Source: Fidelibacterota bacterium (GTDB lineage Bacteria > Fidelibacterota > UBA8477 > JABMPR01). Taken from it: a stretch of 64,000 nt of DNA. Shown here in pieces: positions 34,194 through 42,391 of the stretch; the stretch's first letter is position 1, and each line of letters begins with the position of its first letter. A program made the translations under genes and the position numbers. The stretch is taken from NCBI GenBank assembly GCA_024278595.1, contig JAJRSW010000012.1, forward strand, positions 1 to 64,000. Direction: 5' to 3'. The notes under the pieces are model-generated. The model saw only the letters and a program-made list of their open reading frames with translations. It was not told the origin of the DNA and did not search any database.

Positions 34194-35842
34194 TTGTCCT
34201 TTTGGGCGAGTATCGCGCTCAACTCGTTTGCTGAGGCTAACAATTCTATGGCTTTGATCACCACTGGGTCATGCTTCAATGAAGCTGCCACGCGGGCACC
34301 ATTCCCACCAACAACGTTAGCGATCTCTGTTTCCAATCCATTAAGAATCTGGAGTCTGATCGCCTGGACCTCCTCCTGCTGTTGTACGAACTCCAAAGCT
34401 TCCATTTCGGTCTTTAACCTTTGAAGCTCAGGATATATGGAGCTGCTTGAGTCAATCAGATCATCAGTCCTAGCGATCCAGCGCTGTAGATCACTGGGTG
34501 GAAACGTACCATGACCTTCCATCCAAACATAGAAACTATCTACCTGACTGTCAGCCAGGTGGTGGGGTAAAGTAAGACCAGGGTTATGCTCCCCATATTC
34601 CAGGGCATATTTAAAGAAAAGTCGCTTTCTCCAAAGATTTCGTTCCAGACTACTCATGTTCAGATCCTTGACCTCCAGATCCGGGCTTACACCTCCTCCA
34701 GATGCAAAACGTCGATGATTGCCTGAAAAATAATCCTGGTCACCGTTGGGTAGCAGGTCTTCATAAATAATGTCAGCTGCGATCTCCCGTTTTTGAATCA
34801 ATCGTCCACTGGGCAAATAGTATTTTGCAGTAGTCAGTTTCAGCCTGGTTTCAGGTGTGAGACGGGTGACTGTCTGGACCAGACCCTTTCCAAAGGTCGA
34901 TTCGCCGATGACCACTGCACGATCATAATCTTGCAGGATGCCAGAAAGTATCTCAGAGGCAGATGCAGAGCCCCCATCCACCAGGACGGCCAGGGGAAGA
35001 TTTTCATCCACAATAGGATTGCGCCGGGCATGGTATTTTTTATTTGCTTGGCGAACCCGACCACGTGTTTCCAGCAGGAGATCGCCTTTTTCGATAAAAA
35101 GGTCCGCACTCATGAGGGCGGCACTGAGCAATCCGCCTGGATTTCCACGTAGATCGATGATAAGAGCATTCAAATGGGTCTTACTCAGCTTGCGAATGGC
35201 CTGCTCCAGATCTTCTGCTGAGAATTTTGAGAAGTTGGATAGTTTCACATAACCCGTCCGTCCCTCCAGGAGACCTGAATAACCCACATCAGGAACTTTG
35301 ATCAATTCACGTTCCAATTCAAAGGTCAGGAGGTCGTGCTCACCTGCACGCTTGATCAGTAGTCGCAGTAAGGATCCTTTTTTCCCGCGGACCATTCGTG
35401 CGGCTTGATCCAGATCCAGCTTTTTGGTCCAGACCGAGTCGATCTTGACGATCCGATCGCCAGCATGAATTCCCTGGCGGTAAGCCGGAGTTCCGTCCAT
35501 GGGTGCTATAACGATCAGGGTATCATTCATTCGGCCGAGATGCATCCCAACGCCACCATATTCGCCAGTGGTGATGGCATCCAGACGATAGGAGTTATTG
35601 TCGTTAATATGCTGAGAATAGGGATCCAGTTCACGGAGCATGCCTGAGATGGCAGCCTGGGAAAGTTTCTCCGGGTCGATCTCAGCTACATACCGATCCA
35701 GGATAGTTTGATAGACCTTTTTGATCACCGCCTCACCCTCCACCCGCTCAGCCTTTGATTGAGTGAATAGGGTAGCGGACCACACCGTGAGCAAACCAAG
35801 GGCCAGGAGAGGGAGTGCGCTGCTTCTGAATTTCACAATCAA
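34190..35842 (-). CDS. C-terminal processing protease, S41 family
   Basis: The 550-residue product is a periplasmic CtpA/Prc-type protease. It has an N-terminal signal or anchor helix (about 8-27), a helical region with the family DPYSQ-type motif (DPYSQHIN, about 73-80), a PDZ domain (about 92-175) and the S41 core. The catalytic Ser294 lies in GGSASASEIL and the general-base Lys319 in STFGKGLVQT, 25 residues apart as in Tsp. The C-terminal 150 residues are an extra helical domain. It overlaps tmk by 4 bases. Confidence 0.93.
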   Translation of the reverse strand: MIVKFRSSALPLLALGLLTVWSATLFTQSKAERVEGEAVIKKVYQTILDRYVAEIDPEKLSQAAISGMLRELDPYSQHINDNNSYRLDAITTGEYGGVGMHLGRMNDTLIVIAPMDGTPAYRQGIHAGDRIVKIDSVWTKKLDLDQAARMVRGKKGSLLRLLIKRAGEHDLLTFELERELIKVPDVGYSGLLEGRTGYVKLSNFSKFSAEDLEQAIRKLSKTHLNALIIDLRGNPGGLLSAALMSADLFIEKGDLLLETRGRVRQANKKYHARRNPIVDENLPLAVLVDGGSASASEILSGILQDYDRAVVIGESTFGKGLVQTVTRLTPETRLKLTTAKYYLPSGRLIQKREIAADIIYEDLLPNGDQDYFSGNHRRFASGGGVSPDLEVKDLNMSSLERNLWRKRLFFKYALEYGEHNPGLTLPHHLADSQVDSFYVWMEGHGTFPPSDLQRWIARTDDLIDSSSSIYPELQRLKTEMEALEFVQQQEEVQAIRLQILNGLETEIANVVGGNGARVAASLKHDPVVIKAIELLASANELSAILAQKDN

Positions 35843-36468
35843 TTAGCCAGTATATGATTGACCCGTGAAAGGATCTGCTGCTTTAAAGCCTCAATTGTAT
35901 CCCGCCCGTCCAACACCAAAAACCGATGAGCCTCTTCGCTGGCCAGCTTTAGATAACCGTCTCGAGTACGTTGCTTAAATTCTACGTTTTCTGCTTCCAA
36001 ACGATCTAATTCACGTTGATCCATCCGATCTTCAGCAGTTTTCAGGGGGGTGTCTACCAGGATGGTCAGGTCTGGCCCTACTGATCCAATAGCGACCTCA
36101 GCTACTTTCAGGATACTCGTCAGATCCAGATCTCTGCCATAGCCTTGATAAGCGATCGTGCTGTCAACAAACCGATCAAGCAAAACGATCTCACCTCGAT
36201 CCAGAGCCGGGCCTACCTTTTCAGTGATCAGTTGACTTCGACTGGAAAAATAGAGCAGCATTTCAGTAATATGGCTCATTTCAACATTATCTTTGTCAAG
36301 CAGGATATCCCTGATTTTTTCAGATATCCTGGTGCCACCCGGTTCTCTAAAAAGGTGGACCGCATACCCCCTATCCAGCAGATCATGGTATAACATCTTG
36401 CATTGAGTGGATTTTCCAGACCCATCAATACCCTCAAAGCTGATGAAAAGTGGTCGGGGTGATCTCAT
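35839..36468 (-). CDS. tmk: Thymidylate kinase
   Basis: Tmk phosphorylates dTMP to dTDP. The 209-residue product has the P-loop FEGIDGSGKSTQ (about 11-22), the REPGGT motif (about 41-46), the DR-type motif VLLDRFVDSTIAYQGYGRDL, and a LID region with ERMDQR-like residues (AEDRMDQRELDRLE). It is packed between the protease gene and a membrane-protein gene with 4-base overlaps on both sides. Confidence 0.96.
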   Translation of the reverse strand: MRSPRPLFISFEGIDGSGKSTQCKMLYHDLLDRGYAVHLFREPGGTRISEKIRDILLDKDNVEMSHITEMLLYFSSRSQLITEKVGPALDRGEIVLLDRFVDSTIAYQGYGRDLDLTSILKVAEVAIGSVGPDLTILVDTPLKTAEDRMDQRELDRLEAENVEFKQRTRDGYLKLASEEAHRFLVLDGRDTIEALKQQILSRVNHILAN

Positions 36469-37091
36469 TTTTTCGTTTTAGCCATCTGGATCAAGATCCA
36501 TATATAATCATAGAAAGACAAAGCTGCCATTAACCAGGGAAGCAGCACAACAAACAGATAGGCTCTTTCCCCGGGCCAGGCGCCCAAAAGGGTAAACAAG
36601 AATATTATACCCATTCGATCCCATCTCAGGAAATACAGTCTGGGAATATGAATGGCCATGAGATCGTATTTCATCTGGAGATTGGTCAATAGATATAATC
36701 CAGATATCCCAATTAAAGCAGCTGCACCCGTCCACCAGTGCCCCTGAAAAGCCATGTGTAAAGCCAGAGCAAATACCAGGGGTAATTCTTCGATAAAATG
36801 TTTGAAGCGATTGGCAGGGACGGATCGATCCACAAATAAATGTAAATTCAACTGATCAAGGAAAAGCCAGAGGGCAACCAGGATGGCGGTTGAAAAATAA
36901 GCTCCAAAAAGCAGGGTGAGCATTCCCAACCCCTCGACACCGTAGCGTAACCTGGCCATCCAGGCGGCATCAATCTCACTATTCTTGAGTTGAGTGATGG
37001 CATAGTTGAGCAGTTTCTTTAGCAATTTCTGGGCAAAGCGTGGATAATTAAAATCATCCCGGGCATATTCAAATGCTTTGTCGGTTGTCAT
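36465..37091 (-). CDS. Unknown integral membrane protein
   Basis: I do not recognise this 208-residue protein. It has about five hydrophobic segments (roughly 52-75, 98-115, 117-135, 155-172 and 178-200) and an N-terminal cytoplasmic-looking region with charged residues. No CDP-alcohol transferase, rhomboid or transporter signature is visible. It overlaps tmk and rsmI by 4 bases each, so it is coexpressed with two housekeeping genes. Confidence 0.75.
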   Translation of the reverse strand: MTTDKAFEYARDDFNYPRFAQKLLKKLLNYAITQLKNSEIDAAWMARLRYGVEGLGMLTLLFGAYFSTAILVALWLFLDQLNLHLFVDRSVPANRFKHFIEELPLVFALALHMAFQGHWWTGAAALIGISGLYLLTNLQMKYDLMAIHIPRLYFLRWDRMGIIFLFTLLGAWPGERAYLFVVLLPWLMAALSFYDYIWILIQMAKTKK

Positions 37092-37765
37092 CCTGGTTTC
37101 CCTCCGATCATAATAACTACTTCACCTTTTATGCTGCGTGTGTCTAACTGTTCCCTGATCTCTGAAACCGAGCCTCGAATAAATTCTTCGAATTTCTTGG
37201 TGATCTCCCGCCCGATTACCACCGGTCGCTCTCCCATGTACTCGCTGATATCCCTGAGGGTCCGGCCGACCCGATGAGGAGATTCATACAATATCAGGGT
37301 CCGGGGGTCTTCGGCCAGTATTTTCATGCGGGTCTGTCGTCCTTTTTTACGGGGCAGGAACCCCTCAAATGTAAATCGATCAGATGGCAATCCGGCAGCT
37401 ACCAATGCTGCCAGCATAGCTGATGGACCTGGGATCGGCACCACTTCCAGTCCTTGCCGGACTGCCGCCCGAACCAGATAAAACCCCGGGTCACTGATGA
37501 GCGGGGTTCCAGCATCCGAGATCAAAGCCAGATCATCACCATGCTCCAGTTTACGCAATAGACCGGGAGTGGCCTGTTCCTTGTTATGATCATGGTAAGA
37601 CAACATGGGGGTCTTGATCTCATAGTGTTTTAACAACACACCGGAAACCCGGGTATCCTCAGCGGCAATCAGATCTACCTTTTTTAAAGTATCCACAGCC
37701 CGAAAGGTAAAATCAGCAAGATTACCAATAGGTGTAGAGACAATATATAGTTTTCCAGCAGGCAT
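37088..37765 (-). CDS. rsmI: 16S rRNA (cytidine1402-2'-O)-methyltransferase RsmI
   Basis: RsmI methylates C1402 of 16S rRNA in the ribosomal P site. The 225-residue product has the tetrapyrrole-methylase-fold signature: LYIVSTPIGNLADFTFRA (about 6-23), then AAEDTRVSGVLLKHY, SYHDHN, and ISDAGTPLISDPGF, all diagnostic for the family. It is somewhat shorter than the Escherichia coli enzyme, lacking its C-terminal extension. Confidence 0.95.
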   Translation of the reverse strand: MPAGKLYIVSTPIGNLADFTFRAVDTLKKVDLIAAEDTRVSGVLLKHYEIKTPMLSYHDHNKEQATPGLLRKLEHGDDLALISDAGTPLISDPGFYLVRAAVRQGLEVVPIPGPSAMLAALVAAGLPSDRFTFEGFLPRKKGRQTRMKILAEDPRTLILYESPHRVGRTLRDISEYMGERPVVIGREITKKFEEFIRGSVSEIREQLDTRSIKGEVVIMIGGKPG

Positions 37766-37873
37766 TTATTCAATTTAACTGCCACGAAGACACGAAGTCA
37801 CAAAGTTTCACTAAATCTTTGAAGAGCTATTTATTCGGGATCTTTCGGGTCTTCCTGATTTTGGGGCAATAAT

Positions 37874-39409
37874 TTAAAGATCGAAGGAAATGCCTTGAGC
37901 CAGGGGTAAATCCTTGCTCCAATTAATGGTATTGGTTTGTCGTCGCATGTAAGCCTTCCAGGCATCAGAACCTGATTCTCGCCCGCCACCAGTCTCTTTC
38001 TCGCCGCCAAAGGCCCCACCGATCTCAGCACCTGAGGTTCCAATATTCACATTGGCAATCCCACAATCAGAACCGACATGGGATAGGAATTGCTCTGCAT
38101 GCTGCATATTCATGGTAAAGATAGCTGAAGAGAGTCCCTGGGGTACTGCATTATGAATATCGATGGCTTCATCAATGGTCTTAAACGGAATTATGTACAG
38201 GATGGGAGCAAAGGTCTCTCTCTGGATGATATCCCAGTGATTTTCACCAATAACAATGGTGGGCTCCACGAAATAGCCGGATTTTTCCTTGAGGGCTTTC
38301 CCACCGGCGACAATTTTGCCACCCACTTGTTTGATCTCGCTGATAGCCTGTTCATAGACCTCAACTGCCCCGGCATCTACCAGAGGTCCCATGAGGGTAT
38401 CTTCTTTCAATGGGTCACCGATCCGGACTTGACCATAGGCTTTCACCAGTCGCTGGACAAAGCTGTCCATGATATTTTCCTGAATGATGATCCGGCGCGT
38501 AGAGGTACAACGTTGTCCGGCAGTCCCCACGGCCCCGAAAACGGTGGCAGGGATGGCCATATCCAGATTGGCAGTGTCATCAATGATAATAGCATTATTG
38601 CCACCAAGCTCCAGGATGGTACTTCCAAAACGTTTGGCGACTACTTCACCAACGTGGCGCCCCATGGGTGTGGAACCAGTAAAGGAGACCATTGGAATCC
38701 GCTTGTCATTTATCAGGCGTTCACCAATGACCGATCCGCGACCAATCACCAGATTAAAGATTCCCTTATAGCCATTTTCTTCCAGAACCTGATTGCAGAT
38801 ATTTTGCACGGCAATACCACACAGGGGGGCTGTTGAGGAGGGCTTCCAGATGGTGGTGTCACCGGCAATAGCAGCCAGAAAGGAGTTCCAGGCCCAGACA
38901 GCCACCGGAAAATTAAAGGCCGAGATCACACCCACCACTCCCAGCGGATGGTATTGATCATACATGCGGTGTTGGAAACGTTCGGAGTGCATGGTGCTAC
39001 CATAGAGCATCCTGGATTGACCGACGGCAAAATCGGCGATATCGATCATCTCCTGGACCTCACCGTCGCCTTCCTGTTTGATCTTACCCATCTCCAAGGC
39101 CACCAGACTTCCCAGGGCATCCTTTTTCTCACGCAGTGCCACGCCCATTTTGCGGACTAATTCACCGCGAATGGGAGCGGGCACCTGACGCCATTCCTTG
39201 AAAGCTTCGTCAGCTGCAGCAACGACCTGTTCATAAGCTGCTTCAGTACACTGATACACATTTGCGATCACTTCGCCGGTTGCCGGATTGCGAGATTTTA
39301 AAACGTCTGATCCCGTGGTTGCCAACCATTCACCGGCACCTATACTGGCACCTGCATTAAATTCTTCAACACCTAATTCTTTTAAAAAGTCCACATTATC
39401 CTCACTCAT
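37874..39409 (-). CDS. Alpha-aminoadipic semialdehyde dehydrogenase (ALDH7-like)
   Basis: This is an aldehyde dehydrogenase of about 511 residues, closest by eye to the ALDH7/antiquitin type that oxidises alpha-aminoadipate semialdehyde to aminoadipate. The catalytic Cys lies in [12 protein letters not shown], the base Glu in [12 protein letters not shown], and NAD binding is at [12 protein letters not shown]. The N-terminus [13 protein letters not shown] fits ALDH7. The frame extends to an ATG at 39487 overlapping the upstream gene; the ATG at 39409 fits the family start better. It completes a lysine catabolic set with the two genes upstream. Confidence 0.88.
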   Translation of the reverse strand: MSEDNVDFLKELGVEEFNAGASIGAGEWLATTGSDVLKSRNPATGEVIANVYQCTEAAYEQVVAAADEAFKEWRQVPAPIRGELVRKMGVALREKKDALGSLVALEMGKIKQEGDGEVQEMIDIADFAVGQSRMLYGSTMHSERFQHRMYDQYHPLGVVGVISAFNFPVAVWAWNSFLAAIAGDTTIWKPSSTAPLCGIAVQNICNQVLEENGYKGIFNLVIGRGSVIGERLINDKRIPMVSFTGSTPMGRHVGEVVAKRFGSTILELGGNNAIIIDDTANLDMAIPATVFGAVGTAGQRCTSTRRIIIQENIMDSFVQRLVKAYGQVRIGDPLKEDTLMGPLVDAGAVEVYEQAISEIKQVGGKIVAGGKALKEKSGYFVEPTIVIGENHWDIIQRETFAPILYIIPFKTIDEAIDIHNAVPQGLSSAIFTMNMQHAEQFLSHVGSDCGIANVNIGTSGAEIGGAFGGEKETGGGRESGSDAWKAYMRRQTNTINWSKDLPLAQGISFDL

Positions 39410-39470
39410 ATTAATATTAAATATTTTGGATTCCTGTTTCGAGATTATTGCTGTTCCACAATTATAAGTC

Positions 39471-40787
39471 TCAAATCCGATTGACATATTCTTTAAATTT
39501 AATTCCCAGGGTCTTCAGCTCGGCCAGAACGGGCTCGTAGATCATGGGATCAACTGGAATTCGCACGCCGCTTAGATCGATCTGGTCCTGGAGGATCAGT
39601 TTTGAGACGATGGCCAGGGGTAATGAAACCGTGCGAGACATAGAGCTGTCTCCCCCTGGAATCCCGTAGTCAACCAGAGTGGAAGTAATCTTTTCATCAT
39701 GATCCGGAAAGCTGGCTCTGAACCGGTGCTGGAGAGCAATCATATCACGCTCTCCCTCAGCATAAGCCATTTTTTCACTCATGATCCTGGCCAACAGATC
39801 AATGGCGGTTGCGTCCTCACAGTCAAACAGACCCTGATCAAATAGTCCCAACCATTCCAAAGCCTGGATAGTATTCGAACTTTCAGCTATTCCCAGTTTT
39901 TCGGCTATCTGACTCCGGATATGATCAGGATCAAAATCATTCAGATCTGCCAGAATCTCGGCATAACTGGTCATCCCCTGCTCAATATCAACATCTTCCA
40001 GAAGATTTAATGCCTCAAAGGCCAGGATGTATTCATGCCAACCGGGATAGCGCAAAGTTCCTCTCAACAGCAATTCTATATGCCCAAAACCATAGCTATC
40101 TTCATATGAAATCGAGTCACGGTTGGGATAGGCTTCAAATTCACGACCATCGATGGTCATGGTTGTGGTTGAATGAAAGAGCTCTTCCGCACTGACCTTT
40201 TTGATAGACCCGTTCTCGATGTACTGCGCTGAGCTTTTGCCAGCCAGCAGGACGCCTTTGGGGCTCCAGGAAAATTTATAACCAAACGGATTATCGTTTG
40301 CTTCTGGAGCTGGTAAACCACCACATACTGAAACAAATTCGATGATCTTCCCCCCGCGTTCTCGAATATCATGAATGATCTGCATAGCAGACATATGATC
40401 GATTCCCGGGTCAAGTCCCATCTCGCACAGAAACAACAGGCCCTTCGCCCGGGCAGCCTCATCCAGCGTTCGCATTTCATCTGAAACGTAGGATGCATTG
40501 ACCATGTGCTTTCCAGCTGCAAGACAATGTTGGGCAACAATACCATGCAGGACATAAGGCAACAATGACACCACCAGGTCTGATTCACCGATCAATTTCC
40601 CCAGGTGTGCCGTATCATTCACATCCAGGGCAGCAGCAGTTCCCCTGGGGTGCTTGTTGATGGCTTTAAGTGCATTTCCCTTCAGGAGATCTGCCACAGT
40701 GAGTTTGAAGTCAGTATTTTTGAACAGATAGTCAATTATGGGCTGTGATACAAGGCCAGCCCCCAGGATCAAAACGTGTTTAGTCAT
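39471..40787 (-). CDS. Saccharopine dehydrogenase (glutamate-forming type)
   Basis: The 438-residue product has an N-terminal Rossmann domain ([17 protein letters not shown]), then [20 protein letters not shown] and the saccharopine-dehydrogenase stretch [20 protein letters not shown]. The centre has [18 protein letters not shown], as in the SDH half of the animal bifunctional enzyme. It probably splits saccharopine to glutamate and aminoadipate semialdehyde. It lies 9 bases after the LKR-type gene. Confidence 0.9.
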   Translation of the reverse strand: MTKHVLILGAGLVSQPIIDYLFKNTDFKLTVADLLKGNALKAINKHPRGTAAALDVNDTAHLGKLIGESDLVVSLLPYVLHGIVAQHCLAAGKHMVNASYVSDEMRTLDEAARAKGLLFLCEMGLDPGIDHMSAMQIIHDIRERGGKIIEFVSVCGGLPAPEANDNPFGYKFSWSPKGVLLAGKSSAQYIENGSIKKVSAEELFHSTTTMTIDGREFEAYPNRDSISYEDSYGFGHIELLLRGTLRYPGWHEYILAFEALNLLEDVDIEQGMTSYAEILADLNDFDPDHIRSQIAEKLGIAESSNTIQALEWLGLFDQGLFDCEDATAIDLLARIMSEKMAYAEGERDMIALQHRFRASFPDHDEKITSTLVDYGIPGGDSSMSRTVSLPLAIVSKLILQDQIDLSGVRIPVDPMIYEPVLAELKTLGIKFKEYVNRI

Positions 40788-40796
40788 GAGATTGTG

Positions 40797-42095
40797 TTAT
40801 ACTTTCAGAAATTGTTCCAGGTATTTATAATCAGGTGCCAGTTGACCACCATGGGCGATCACTGCTTTTTTTACTTCAGGTGGCAGATCCAAATCCGCAA
40901 ATGATTTTGAATAATCGCAGGCACCCAGGGCTAACACAAACGGTAGTAAGGCAGCGCCAAATGCTTCCGAAGCCTCTCGGGGCAACTCAGTTGGTAAATT
41001 ATCAACTGCCATGAGCAGGACACCTTTTCCATGGAAACCCATTTTCTTTTCACCAGTTTCCGGATCATACACATAGACTGGATCAGGACTCAGGGTAGCC
41101 CCCGAATTGAATTGGATCGCCCCGTCGATGTCGCAGGTGATATCACCCACAACCATCAATGAAGGTGAGTTTTCATAGTGGGCTTTGATCTCATCCAATG
41201 TGATCAACCTGGGGTAAGGTGTATCCCAGTAGATACAACTCACCAGGATATGCATCTTATTGAGATATTGATTAAACTTTGAGCGGTATTTCTCGGGATG
41301 CTCAAAATAGTCCTGAAGCACAAAATTATTTGCCGGATCAAGGGGCTCGAACATATCGACTTCTTTGAATACAACCTTCACGATCTTCCCTGAATAGCTG
41401 GCCAGATCGGTAGTAAGTAAATCAGCAGCAGGTAGTTCCACCGAGGGGAGAATATCGAGAATCTCCTGGGCGCCTTTCGAAACGTTGCCATACCCTGTGA
41501 TCCCGACCACGATAGCGGGCTTATTGACCAACCATTTTGCAATCTCTGACCCAATGGCTTGAAAAGCGGTCCTGATCTCGGCCAGATCCTGATAATCCTG
41601 GGCCTGTTTGATCTTGAGAAAGGGGCTCTCGATCCCCAGAATTTTCTGACGTTCTCCAAATGACCACAGAGAATTAACCATGCCAGCCAGCCCGGCGTGT
41701 CGTCCAAAAAATACCAGACGGCGATCTTGATCATCACTGATCAATTCATAGTCCAACAAGGTCGCTCCCACAGCCAGAATATGCTGCAGCATGGGCATGT
41801 TATAGTCCTGCCCTTTGATGGTATGGGAAAAATAGAGATAGGACTGGTTGGCATGAATATCTTTAATCGCTATCTCCTTGACGGCCATGACCAGATTGGC
41901 GGCACTGAGATCAGCGGACATCTGGATTCCCAGGGAATGAAACTCATGGTCCTGAAATTTGCGTTGTGCGGAGGGTTGGACAGTGATGGATAGTTGGGGG
42001 TTCTCATTTTGTAATTGCTGAATCTGGATCGGTGTCAGCGGGATGCGTGCCTCCCCCGGTTTGTGCTCAGCTATGATTCCAATTTTAGCAGTCAT
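40797..42095 (-). CDS. Lysine-ketoglutarate reductase-like enzyme (saccharopine-forming)
   Basis: The 432-residue product matches the lysine-ketoglutarate reductase half of AASS/LKR-SDH, a member of the alanine dehydrogenase superfamily. The N-terminal EHKPGEARIPLTP and YLYFSHTIKGQDYNMPML are typical; the central Rossmann motif is VVGITGYGNVSKGAQEIL. It ends with a region resembling LPTELPREASEAFGAALLP, diagnostic for LKR. It is the first gene of the operon, so lysine plus 2-oxoglutarate enters here. Confidence 0.9.
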   Translation of the reverse strand: MTAKIGIIAEHKPGEARIPLTPIQIQQLQNENPQLSITVQPSAQRKFQDHEFHSLGIQMSADLSAANLVMAVKEIAIKDIHANQSYLYFSHTIKGQDYNMPMLQHILAVGATLLDYELISDDQDRRLVFFGRHAGLAGMVNSLWSFGERQKILGIESPFLKIKQAQDYQDLAEIRTAFQAIGSEIAKWLVNKPAIVVGITGYGNVSKGAQEILDILPSVELPAADLLTTDLASYSGKIVKVVFKEVDMFEPLDPANNFVLQDYFEHPEKYRSKFNQYLNKMHILVSCIYWDTPYPRLITLDEIKAHYENSPSLMVVGDITCDIDGAIQFNSGATLSPDPVYVYDPETGEKKMGFHGKGVLLMAVDNLPTELPREASEAFGAALLPFVLALGACDYSKSFADLDLPPEVKKAVIAHGGQLAPDYKYLEQFLKV

Positions 42096-42391
42096 CAGTG
42101 CGAATTTCCTATCGTTAACAATGCAGGCCCAAATGAGCCACGCAATATAGTTTGGGGGATTTATTTCTCAAGCTTAATGCGTTCAAGTTCCCCTTATTTA
42201 ATAAGCAGTTTTAGTATTTTTCGTTATCCACGATATGGATCAGCATAACAGTGGGTGCTGTTTCCAGAGGTATGTGATGGTTTGGCAACTACGGTGCCTA
42301 TAGCTTATTAAGGGAATGGATCAACTCCATGGATTCCACCCCACAGGGGTTGCCTCTCCAGAGTAATCAGTGAAGATTGTTAAGGTTCCGG
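42096..42391. other. Intergenic region upstream of the lysine operon
   Basis: About 300 bases separate the lysine operon start from the end of the large hybrid kinase gene, both on the minus strand. I see no gene, no clear terminator for the kinase and no recognisable riboswitch or operator. Confidence 0.4.

Noticed and set aside
38153-38836. 227-codon plus-strand open frame
   Set aside because: It is antisense to the aldehyde dehydrogenase gene, whose motifs are clear on the minus strand. The product has no recognisable domain.
42096-42391. Lysine riboswitch before the lysine operon
   Set aside because: I could not find the multi-stem lysine aptamer layout or a terminator that it would control.
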